Shown here: positions 10,909-19,202 of the stretch, in pieces
Numbering within the stretch: position 1 is the stretch's first letter
Layout: each line of letters begins with the position of its first letter
Source: Nemertoderma westbladi
Taxonomy: Eukaryota; Xenacoelomorpha; Nemertodermatida; Nemertodermatidae
Reading direction: 5' to 3'
Assembly: GCA_032718475.1 (NCBI GenBank)
Contig: JAUCBJ010004893.1
Coordinates: 126,001 to 186,000 of the forward strand
Length of the DNA: 60,000 nt
The notes under the pieces: generated by a model
The model's input: only the letters and a program-made list of their open reading frames with translations
Told to the model about the DNA's origin: nothing
Database searches by the model: none
Made by a program: the position numbers and the translations under genes

Positions 10909-11508
10909 TTAGATGTGCGGCGATATAGCTTGCGCTAGACTGGCTCTTAACTCCTCCCTCGTAATAAATTCCTGGCTAGGGTTCTGCTGAGCTGTTGGCT
11001 CTATTTGGGTAAGCTGTTGTCTTTCATACGATCCTTCTTCCGGTTTAACCCGGAAGTTTTCCGTCAAACTGGGTCGGCGATCCATTCGCATATTCCAAAC
11101 CCGCGGGTTTGATTCGCCTAATGTTCGTCCTCTAGGAGTTTCTTCTATAAACTCGCCTGAGTCGCGTTAATAATTTACTCGTGGAGGGCCCTCTTGATGG
11201 CGAGGATCTTGCGCAATCGGTGAGGCACTGATACCAACCGGTGTGCGATATGCAGAAAATGGTTTAGCAATCTGAGTACTCGTAATGGTTGGACTGGGTA
11301 TAGGAATTCTCGTCAACGGTGACTCACGTATAACTGGAGATCTCGCCTCTTGTTCAGCCTTCTGTTGTGTGAATACGTCTCGCAACTCGGTACCTACACT
11401 CGCCACACATACTTCAATCATTCGTATACACCTTTCGGCAATTTCATTCACCTTCCTTGTTTGCTCTTCTCTTTCTAAGTCCAACCTCACACTTTCTAAT
11501 TGATCCAA
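10909..11508 (-). pseudogene. Gag N-terminal segment with one in-frame ochre stop
   Basis: Minus-strand frame from 11508 to 10909, broken once by TAA at 11167-11169. The first part is a helical, charged segment (MDQLESVRLDLEREEQTRKV), followed by Pro/Ser/Ile-rich linker sequence. The second part is Gln/Glu-rich (SYERQQLTQIEPTAQQNP). It lies upstream of the DUF1759-like gag on the same strand and probably belonged to the same polyprotein or its leader. Hairpin D (11083-11123) is inside the frame and is translated as S-N-P-R-V-W-N. No family recognised. Confidence 0.5.
11083..11123. repeat. Palindromic hairpin D (core-sharing family)
   Basis: Perfect 16-bp core CAAACCCGCGGGTTTG at 11096-11111. 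The outer arms pair loosely: CATT 11083-11086 with AATG 11120-11123, and GC 11088-11089 with GC 11116-11117. It lies inside the minus-strand gag-like frame. Confidence 0.75.
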
Positions 11509-11578
11509 CTTTTGTTGTTCTCAATGTTGTTCTTTCGTTGGTCGCAATTCTCGCAGCGGTTTCTGTCTTCAATTTATC

Positions 11579-11876
11579 CTATTCTTCATGTAGCAATCGC
11601 CTTTCATGTTCGAGTTGAAGTTCTCGCTCTTCGCATTCACGCTCGAGTTTAAGTTCGAGTTTTTTTGTTCTCACGTTCACATTGGAGTTCGCGTTCATTG
11701 CGTTCGCATTCGAGTTTAAGTTTGAGTTCTTTGTTCTCGCGTTCGCGTTGAAGTTTAAGTTTGCATTCTTCGCGTTCTTCGCATTTGCATTGAAGTTTGA
11801 GTTCAAATGCCTTATGCTCACTTTCACATTGAAGTTCGCAATCCTTGCGTTCGCTTTCAAGTTGCAACTCTCTCAA
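11579..11876 (-). pseudogene. Coiled-coil, Glu/Arg/Leu-rich gag-like segment with a frameshift
   Basis: Minus-strand sequence encoding a long E-R-E-L / K-L-E-C-E repetitive helix (for example ELKLQCKCEEREECKLKLQ), starting near 11876. It changes frame at a T-run near 11660, after which the same composition continues (RECEERELQLEHERRLLHEE) to a stop at 11579. The DNA is a degenerate GTTCGCATTCGAGTTTAAG-like codon repeat. Such helices can serve in multimerisation. Belonging to the same retroelement as the flanking gag pieces is inferred from strand and order. Confidence 0.5.
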
Positions 11877-12062
11877 TTTCGCTTCAACCCTGCGACTGCG
11901 CTCCTCCTCTCGTTCGGCTTATTTCCACGCCTCCGCTACTTGTTAAATTTCTTGTTGTTGGTCTTCTAAACGACATTGTTTTTCCTGTGCGGAGTTGTGA
12001 GAAACAATGGATCTGGCGCATATGACCTTTCCTTGTGCATGACTAACCTGCGAGTCTCCGCT

Positions 12063-12995
12063 TTATCTAGATGCATCGTCAGGCGGTGTAAGCGTCCTCT
12101 GCTGGATATTCTCCGTCATCGGCAGCACCTCACCTGGTACTACTACTCCACTCTGTATCAACCAGTTGGTGACTTCCCTCTGGTATCTATGCTCTTCCTT
12201 ATCTTCAGCATCTTCCAACTCCACTACGTTCCTTAACTCCGCATCACTCACCTGAGTCGCCCGCGCTTGTGAACTCCATAGCAACCAATTTTCCATCCTA
12301 ACTCGTCGGAATCGCTCCGAAAATGCGCGGTGCTCCAATAAGGTTGCTAGAGCCTTATCGTATACCCTCGTCACTATGTCACCCAACTGGGACTTCACTG
12401 CTCTCTTCGCTAGGACTGCGAGCTCCTCAGTCTGCTTAAACAATGCTGAGTTATACCCCTTTCTAAGTTCTGCTAACCCTTCCCTTCCGATGCTACCGGA
12501 ATCGGCTAGCATCTTCCTTACCTTGTCCGTTGTCCAGGTTATATGTCTGGCATGCGCGCGGAGTTTCTTCTTTATTGCGATGTCTAGCTCTCTCTCGCTT
12601 ACCTGACTCACACTCAGTGGACTTGAGGGATTATTACGGGAACTCCGGGTGCTCCTTACAGCCACTGGAGCCACGGCACTAACCATACCCACAGATCTGG
12701 AAACCGGGCTTTGGGCTCTCACTCCTGCCAAACTGCCTTCCCTATCACTCGCCTCTGGCTGGGCTGCTGTGCAATCCTTCCTTACAGTAGCGGTAGGGGA
12801 TCCTAATAATATTACCTCACCTTGATCTTCTTCACTAGTTACTGTCTTGTCCTCCTGTTCACTTACATCAGCGTCACTCGCTGCGTCGTCATAGTTGACA
12901 TTGTCGTCAACAGTTATGTTGACACTATCGCCTGTCGGCGGTCCAGTCGCTGTCTCATAGCTGTCCTCTAGTGCCTCCTTCTCTGAGACACTCAT
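12063..12995 (-). CDS. 310-aa acidic then helical protein, likely first gag-type ORF of the minus-strand element
   Basis: The longest intact minus-strand frame of the block; family not recognised. Seen: an acidic N-terminal 70 residues (VNITVDDNVNYDDAASDADV), a Ser/Pro/Arg-rich linker (about 75-130), then a helical, basic-acidic region (about 130-280: ELDIAIKKKLRAHARHITW, MENWLLWSSQARATQVSD). It ends in a short polar tail. It starts at an ATG 58 bp from a 28-bp perfect palindrome (13053-13080), and the BEL/Pao gag-protease-RT remnants follow it on the same strand. The composition and position suit an N-terminal gag or gag-leader protein. A captured host gene cannot be excluded. Being intact while its neighbours are broken is unusual. 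Confidence 0.5.
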   Translation of the reverse strand: MSVSEKEALEDSYETATGPPTGDSVNITVDDNVNYDDAASDADVSEQEDKTVTSEEDQGEVILLGSPTATVRKDCTAAQPEASDREGSLAGVRAQSPVSRSVGMVSAVAPVAVRSTRSSRNNPSSPLSVSQVSERELDIAIKKKLRAHARHITWTTDKVRKMLADSGSIGREGLAELRKGYNSALFKQTEELAVLAKRAVKSQLGDIVTRVYDKALATLLEHRAFSERFRRVRMENWLLWSSQARATQVSDAELRNVVELEDAEDKEEHRYQREVTNWLIQSGVVVPGEVLPMTENIQQRTLTPPDDASR

Positions 12996-13052
12996 TGTTT
13001 AAAGTATAGGTTGCCTTCCGGCTGGAATCTCGCAAAATTTCGAAATATATTT

Positions 13053-13080
13053 TAATTTAATCGAAATTTCGATTAAATTA
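13053..13080. promoter_or_regulatory. 28-bp perfect palindrome upstream of the 12995 start codon
   Basis: The half-site TAATTTAATCGAAA (13053-13066) is followed directly by its exact reverse complement. It lies 58 bp 5' of the ATG of the minus-strand frame 12063-12995. A dimeric protein-binding site or a cruciform is possible. Its role is inferred from position only. Confidence 0.5.
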
Positions 13081-14847
13081 TTTGTCAAAATAATTTATAT
13101 GGTCTCAAAATATCAAATACGAAAGTTTATTCACAATATAAAATATTATGAATTTAATTGTATATAGTTATAGTAAATACCGGTATAATATTTAAACAAA
13201 AATGTAGCTCTATTGCTATTATACAGCATTTAAATACACGAAAACACATGAAAATGATGATGACACGAAAATATTTTTGAATCTAATTCAAATAAATCAA
13301 AAAAATGAATTTGTCACCCAAAATATTTCTAATTATATATATATATAGCTTAAATCAGCCTAATTTTATTTTTAAATTTTATATATGTATCCACTGGCGC
13401 GTGGCTACACCTTCAGGTTGCGACACTCTCTCTCTCTACAACTGAGCGATCCAAAAACACCATGGCCGGCTAAACCTAACTATCCCAACTACTAATAAAT
13501 CGAGTTCAGTTTCGCAGTTAAACAACCGGTAATTTTTTACTGCTTCCACAAATACAATGATACCAACAGAACAACTAACCTTGTTAGCTGTGAGATTCCA
13601 CATCCGCGTCCTAGGTTTCAGTCTCGTTGCTGATTGCAAACCAACCCCGTAGGTCCACACAAACCCCAAACTCAGAAGCTCCATCTCGCCATGTATCTCC
13701 AGATGGTATAAAATAATTAGGCGGTTATCCAGCATACCGGTACTAAAACTCTAAATTTTATTATATAAATAATTTTGACCGAAACTGAATTCTCACAAAC
13801 CTAGCTATAATTTTTAAACTTACTAATTTTACGATTACCCTAACGGCCCAATAAATTGCTGCATTCTCTGTGACTAGTGAACAAAATGCTTAGTACTGTA
13901 CGTAGTACAGCAAATAATACAAGCTCTCTCACTGTTGAACGTAATCAGAACCGTCTGCCAAAAATGTCTTACAGTCGAACAATTTACTGTCGGATTATAT
14001 AGACGCAACCATTTACTATGCAAATTATGTACGGCTCTGTCAATAACACGCTCCTTTCTCTGTCGATTTCTCAACAGAGAGCTAACTGTTTGAATTTATA
14101 AGCCAAAACAGCAGTAACCAAAACAATAAATCTGAAATGTCTCCCTAAGCTACTTAATATGAGTGCGGGTGGTTTGCACTCGGCGCTCACTTACCACAGA
14201 GAAATAGAGGCAGTTACTGGGTGAAAAAATGTCGAATGTGAGAATATTTTAGTATTATAATGGGATAGGATATTAATTCGCCCTAATGTCAAAACTTGGT
14301 CTTATGCTGGTTTAGGCCAGCGATCTCACTACGCTACCCTAGCTACCACTGTCAGCCCGCTAACCCGCTATTTTCAAATAACTGCCTAGCGTTGAATATT
14401 CTAAGGTATTTCTAAGCGTAATTTACCCAACTATTCTCCGCTATGCGGCGTACAAGTTCTTAATTTTTATTCTACATGCTAAATAAATTACAGTGTCATA
14501 AAATACAGAGTTGCGTACTAATTACTAAATATTCAAGAATACGTATTACTAATTTATTACGTTACTGAGTTATACTAGCAACAGCCTAAATACCGTATTA
14601 TTTTAACCTAACAGCAATTAATAAGCATAAGCTTAGAAATAGAAAACAATCAAGAGAAAGTAGTGCCTATCTCAACATTACAATCAAACATCAGGCACTC
14701 TTTAACAACACAACATGAATAGCGTTAGCGACACACTAATGTATGGTGATAGTAGCACTAATGGTAGTGCTAGTGATAGTGCTAGCGCTATTGTGAGAGA
14801 GCAAGACCACCCAAGCTACATGCGGTCTTCCTAACTAAACCCACTAT
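13081..14847. other. AT-rich non-coding interval
   Basis: No coding frame is supported. It contains a CT microsatellite at about 13425-13437 and a GATAGTGCTAG-type short repeat at about 14745-14795, just before the first LTR-like copy. I see no LTR for the BEL/Pao remnant here. Confidence 0.5.
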
Positions 14848-15343
14848 TGTGACGGGATGAGTTCAGTGATCCCGACTGGATAAGGTTGTACGCGTCACTT
14901 CGCTGCTGGGCTGCTAGACTAATATCTTTGGCCGAAGGCCGTCGGGAAAATAACAGAGTTTGTGTTTCTCGGTGTTAATGTTCCAATGATAATAGCACAG
15001 TATGTATAACAAATAATAGTAGAAATTGCAATACAGAATGATGACAGCAGTATACGAAACTATTGCCGGTCCCTAACTGTGTGATTAATGAACTGACTGG
15101 TAAATCAGTAATCAGAGTAGCTATATGATTGATACACATGTTCATATTGGTTTCACCTCTACGCTACTGTGGCCTCTGCTACCTAATGGATGCTCTGCTG
15201 TTCTTCCCCACATGTTCCCCTGCCCGCTATTGGCTTATATACTAATTGTCACTTTGGCACTCCCTGTGCTGCTAGCCTCGACTAGCTGGGTTCTCCCTCT
15301 GAGGTGGTTTGACCTCTCACCTCTCTCTGTGGCTTAGGGCGTG
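14848..15343 (-). repeat. LTR-like direct repeat, copy 1
   Basis: Shares nearly continuous similarity with 17049-17568, for example GTACGCGTCACTTCGCTGCT and TTGGCTTATATACTAATTGT. It is shorter by internal deletions (GACGGTCAAA and a CTGTAGGTGTTACCCC segment are present only in copy 2). Confidence 0.75.
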
Positions 15344-15635
15344 CCCCCCCCCCCCCCCCCCCCCCGGGGCAGCTGTAAGGCAACTGCATGGCCTTGCAGG
15401 CTCTCATTGTGTGGTTTATTCACCCCCGCTCCTCCCTGTGCAACTGCGTGGCCTTGCAGGCTCTCATTGGCCGGCTCGCTTGTTCCCCCTACGTTTGTAT
15501 TAATTGCACCATTGATAGTCTTGCCCTGGTTTACTACCCCATTATTAATTCCATTATTATTTAAATTATTGTTTAAATTATTTAAATTATTTTGTGCGGT
15601 ATTATTTATATTATTATTTAAATTATTTTGTGCGC

Positions 15636-16793
15636 CTATATTAGGATTACTACTACCAGGTAAAATATTATTTCCTGTAAGAAAGGTTTGCCCCCCCCCC
15701 CCCCCCCCCCCCCCCCGCCCCCGCCCGTACAGTCTTGCGTCTGTTGTCCGGTACCTGTAAGTGGGGTCTTAACAAAGGTTTCCATCACCTCTGGTTCCTC
15801 ATAAATACTACCCGAACCAGCCTCACTCTCCGATAAACCCATTCGCGCCAGTTCTAACCGGCGCTTTTGTTTCGCTTGGTATTGCATTAACCCTCTCAAC
15901 CGGGTATGCATTTTGCCCCACAAGCGCTTGCCCACCCTCTCTCATACTCTGGTTGGCTAACTCTGTCTCCCTCGCCTCCCGCTCTCTATGCTCGTCCACC
16001 TCTCTCGCCTCCCGCTCTCTGCGCTCATTCACCTCTCGTTCCCCCTCCCTATAGTTTCTTGCCACCCTCTCGGCCCTCTCTTTACACTCTCTCGCTAATT
16101 CTCTCTCCCTCTAGAGTAACGCAGTTCCCTCATCCAACTGCCTTTCCAGTTCCTTTTGATCCAGCGCAACAATGTCTAATTGACACACCAGATCTATCTC
16201 TAACACCCGTCTTGCTTTCGCGGAGGATGTAGCAGACTTATCGGTAGCGACGGTCTCCCATCGCCTCTCTGTTCTACTAATTTTCCCCCGTTTACTGGGG
16301 TTCCTAATAACTGACGACACCGAATCCTCGGGGTTAACCTTGGATTCGCCATTGTGCGGGTCCGCCCATCCCACTAACTTAATTCCCCTGGCATCCACTA
16401 AGAAAGGCCCTACATACACTACGTCTGGTTCCATTACCTCGGACTGCCACAATTGAAACAGTTCTGTGGCGACCCCCCTCGCTCTCTCACTCGTCAGTTC
16501 TCCCTGTCCAAAATAGACTAAGTAACGATAATGTTTGTTCGACTTACCTAGCCTCTGGTATATTTTAGGCTGGTCTACCTTTCTCCCCTCCTTAGCCTCT
16601 TTTAGTATCTTCTTTGTGGCGTTGTACGCCTGTCATAGGCGATCACTCGTCCTGACATTCTCCTCGTTGACTCTACCTTCCCTCCTCGTCTGGCGTCGTA
16701 CTGGCGGCCCCACCGTTGCCATTCCGGTGGGCCGTCTGTCGCCCTCGGCCTGTGGCTGGCCGGCGACTTCGGTACTCCGACCGCTGTCGTCAT
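15636..16793 (-). pseudogene. Coiled-coil gag-like remnant of the small LTR element
   Basis: Several minus-strand frames with one character: an Arg/Pro-rich start (16793-16602), a segment 16452-16111 (WADPHNGESKVNPEDSV ... LDQKELERQLDEG), then after a stop and frameshift an R/E-rich helix (16065-15823: NERREREAREVDEHREREAR), and a final frame 15935-15636 ending in a poly-Gly run caused by a 26-base poly-C tract (15691-15716). The pieces add up to one structural protein broken by at least three lesions. The helix composition resembles the coiled coil at 11579-11876, so the two elements may be distant relatives. No catalytic domain is seen. Confidence 0.5.
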
Positions 16794-17048
16794 CTCACGT
16801 CGACTCGTCGTTGACTTTCCCTCCTCATTGTTGTCGGCTGCCCTCCACTTGGGTATTCGGATCGTCCCTCGTTGGTGAATCCGGGGTGGCAGGACGGTAT
16901 CATCTCGTCACGGCCTCTTCGATCGTTTGGTTGGTGTTGTCTGGGGTCCGCAGCGGCGTTCTTTCTCCCTCCGATTCTCGGGGCCTTTGTCCGCTCATCT
17001 TTGGGCTCTCGGGTTGTGGTCACAGCTGTTGTTGTCGGTAGTTTCGAC

Positions 17049-17568
17049 TGTGACGGGATTGATTTCAGGGATCCCGACTGGATAAGGTTGTACGCGTCAC
17101 TTCGCTGCTGGGCTGCTGGACTAATATCTTTGGCCAAAGGCCGTCGGGAAAATAACAGAGTTTGTGTTTCTTGGTGTTAATGTTCCAATGATAATAGCAC
17201 AGTATGTATAACAAATAATAGTATAAATTGCAATACAGAATGATGACAGCAGTATATGAAATGACGGTCAAAACTATTGCCGGTCCCTAACTGTGTGATT
17301 AATGAACTGACCAGTAAATCAGTAATCAGAGTAGCTATATGATTGATACACATGTACATATTGGTTTCACCTCTACGCTACTGTGTCTGCTACCTAATGG
17401 ATGCTCTGATGTTCTTCCCCACGTGCTCCCCTGCCCGCTATTGGCTTATATACTAATTGTCACTTTGGCACCCCCTGTAGGTGTTACCCCCTGCTGCAGG
17501 CCTCGACTAGCTGGGTTCTCCCTCTGAGGTGGTTTGACCTCTCACCTCTCTCTGTGGCTTAGGGCGTG
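17049..17568 (-). repeat. LTR-like direct repeat, copy 2
   Basis: Direct repeat of 14848-15343. It ends in a C-rich tract (about 17572-17597) that joins the 17600-17850 frame. Confidence 0.75.
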
Positions 17569-17599
17569 TGTCCCCCCCCCCCCCTCCCCCCCCCCCGAG

Positions 17600-17850
17600 T
17601 TGGTTATGAGGCGAGATAAATTATTGGTAATTTCGCATCGCCAGCTATATTGGTAAAATGCCACTGGTCCCATTTTCGGGTGGGTAATGTAAGGGAATTG
17701 AATCCGCTTACAACTATCGCTATCGTAGTACTGCAAGGCTGAGACAAAGTCTAGATCGTCAGCCCCCAAACACTGTAGTGAAGTCCGGTCCCCGGCCCCT
17801 AACTGATTAGCACGACCACAGCTACTGGCCCCCCGCCAGCGTTGCCCCAC
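17600..17850 (-). pseudogene. Short leader-proximal frame cut by the LTR-like insertion
   Basis: Minus-strand open frame from the inner edge of the right inverted-repeat arm (no ATG at the point where the frame opens) to a poly-C junction. It has plausible codon content (LGADDLDFVSALQYYDSDS, PKMGPVAFYQYSW) but no recognised domain. Its position directly inside the right arm suggests the 5' part of a coding region of the large block, interrupted by the small LTR element. Weakly supported. Confidence 0.3.
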
Positions 17851-18752
17851 ATTAGATCCTCCACTCCTCCTTCCGTCGCTTCCACAGTGCGCCCATTACA
17901 CCTACCGGTATCCTTAGCCCGTCATGCTAATAGTCACCGTATCGGCGCATGCATTTACAAAACAGTCTGACAGTTAAAAGGAAAATCCTTGTAAGGATTT
18001 GCTACATCGCAATCGCAAAGATTAAAGAAATCAAGTGTCAATGCAAGAAGATCATTATTCAAAGTTGTAATCATGCAGGCACAACAGCAGAAATCAGTAT
18101 TTATAATTTACAGAATTAGCAGAATTAACATTAAAACGACAAGCAAGAAGATCAAAAACATTAAAACCAACTAACACGTGCACAGTAATGCTGTACTGGT
18201 GTACTGATGTACTGACAAAATATAGGTATGACGCAATGATTATATCATTGGTCCAACAAATCCTACTACCATTAAACCAACCTAAAATAGATAAACCAAT
18301 GGGAGAGCCAGATTGTAGCCCTATGCTTCCCCGGGTACTCAAATCATTACCATATATGGTAATAAATCTGTCTTGGTGGGCTTATAGGTCTATGGCCGTA
18401 GCATTAATTTCGCGATTATTAAAACACATTTTAGCGTTAATTTAGTATAACATTAGATTGTAAGGAAATATAAAGGAAATTAATACAAATTCACATTAGG
18501 TTCAATTAATATCAATAAACGGCAAATTCATATTAATGTTTTATAAAGGTTTGCCACCATAAATTTATATGCTAAGGTTTTATTATAAAATTACGTACGT
18601 AAGGCTACATACTGTACAAAATCGGTTGAATAATATAAACTCGTATATTTTATTTTCCCTATCTAATGAATGCTGTACATCAATATAACTTATCTAATTA
18701 CTCTGTACTGTATGAAGGGTTGTTTTAGTACACAACGCCATATATTGTAACA
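17841..18752 (-). repeat. Right arm of long inverted repeat (LTR- or TIR-like)
   Basis: Reverse complement of 4979-5895, including the CArG-type palindrome around CCATATATGG and the same short open frame. The outer end reads ...ATATTGTAACA at 18752 and directly abuts RTE-like sequence. Confidence 0.85.
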
Positions 18753-19202
18753 GGATTCCTGATGAAATTATTGCAGCAATCAGATCAGTATACGATGGTT
18801 CGACAACATTTGTATCTACTGTTGACGGTGACACAGAACCATTCGAAGTATTATGGGGAGTCCTCCAGCCATGGAGACACACACACATGCGCCATTCTTG
18901 TTCATAATTGTGGTTGACTATGTTCTACGCATGTCCTTAGACCACCACAATGATGATGGGTTGATGGTAACTCCACCTACTGGCTCCAGAAGTCGAGCAA
19001 ATCCAGCCAAAGTACCTAACTGATCTAGACTTTGCAGATGACTTAGGAGTATTCTCAGAATCACCAGAGGGAGCCCAACGACTCCTCAGCTCATTAGAAC
19101 AGGCTGCTTCTAGTGTTGGTCTTTTTATTAACTCCAAAAATATCAAAATTTTAACAGTTAACTTTGAAAGTCCTCAGCAAGTCTCTGACAGGATGAGCAT
19201 AT
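18753..19202 (+). pseudogene. RTE-like LINE fragment (RT middle part)
   Basis: A ~450-bp piece homologous to 50059-50500 of the intact LINE in this window. It starts GGATTCCTGATGAAATTATT exactly at the edge of the right inverted-repeat arm and fades out after GATGAGCATA. It is broken by substitutions and indels, including a CATGGAGACACACACACATG expansion where the intact copy reads AAGGAGACACACTTGCACC. Non-functional relic. Confidence 0.9.

Larger units (their letters stand above)
14848..17568 (-). mobile_element. Short LTR-type element with gag remnant
   Basis: Two ~500-bp direct repeats (14848-15343 and 17049-17568) flank about 1.7 kb. The repeats begin TGTGACGGGAT on the plus strand and stay similar to ...GGCTTAGGGCGTG, after which each runs into a poly-C tract. 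The internal part encodes minus-strand, coiled-coil gag-like pieces. There is no RT, so this is a non-autonomous or deleted element. The outer CA of the TG...CA rule is seen at only one end, and no TSD is visible. Confidence 0.6.
4979..18752. mobile_element. 13.8-kb composite block bounded by ~915-bp inverted repeats
   Basis: The arms 4979-5895 and 17841-18752 are reverse complements of each other over almost their whole length, with scattered substitutions and small indels. Both outer ends read TGTTACAATATATGG. The block contains minus-strand BEL/Pao gag-protease-RT remnants, an unidentified minus-strand frame next to the left arm, and an LTR-like pair at 14848/17049. Each arm can also be read as an LTR, beginning TG outside and ending GGGGCA inside. 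The block may therefore be a DNA element with long terminal inverted repeats, or two same-family LTRs in opposite orientation joined by rearrangement. No matching TSD is visible (left flank ends GGAGAGG, right flank starts GGATTCC). Confidence 0.65.

Noticed and set aside
15125-15760. Pro/Leu-rich plus-strand ORFs around the first LTR-like repeat
   Set aside because: Created by the poly-C tracts and by reading the LTR-like repeat; the coding-like signal is on the minus strand.
4979-18752. Polinton/Maverick DNA transposon
   Set aside because: The length and long inverted repeats would fit, but there is no DNA polymerase B, packaging ATPase, adenovirus-type protease or capsid gene. The recognisable genes are BEL/Pao gag, protease and RT.
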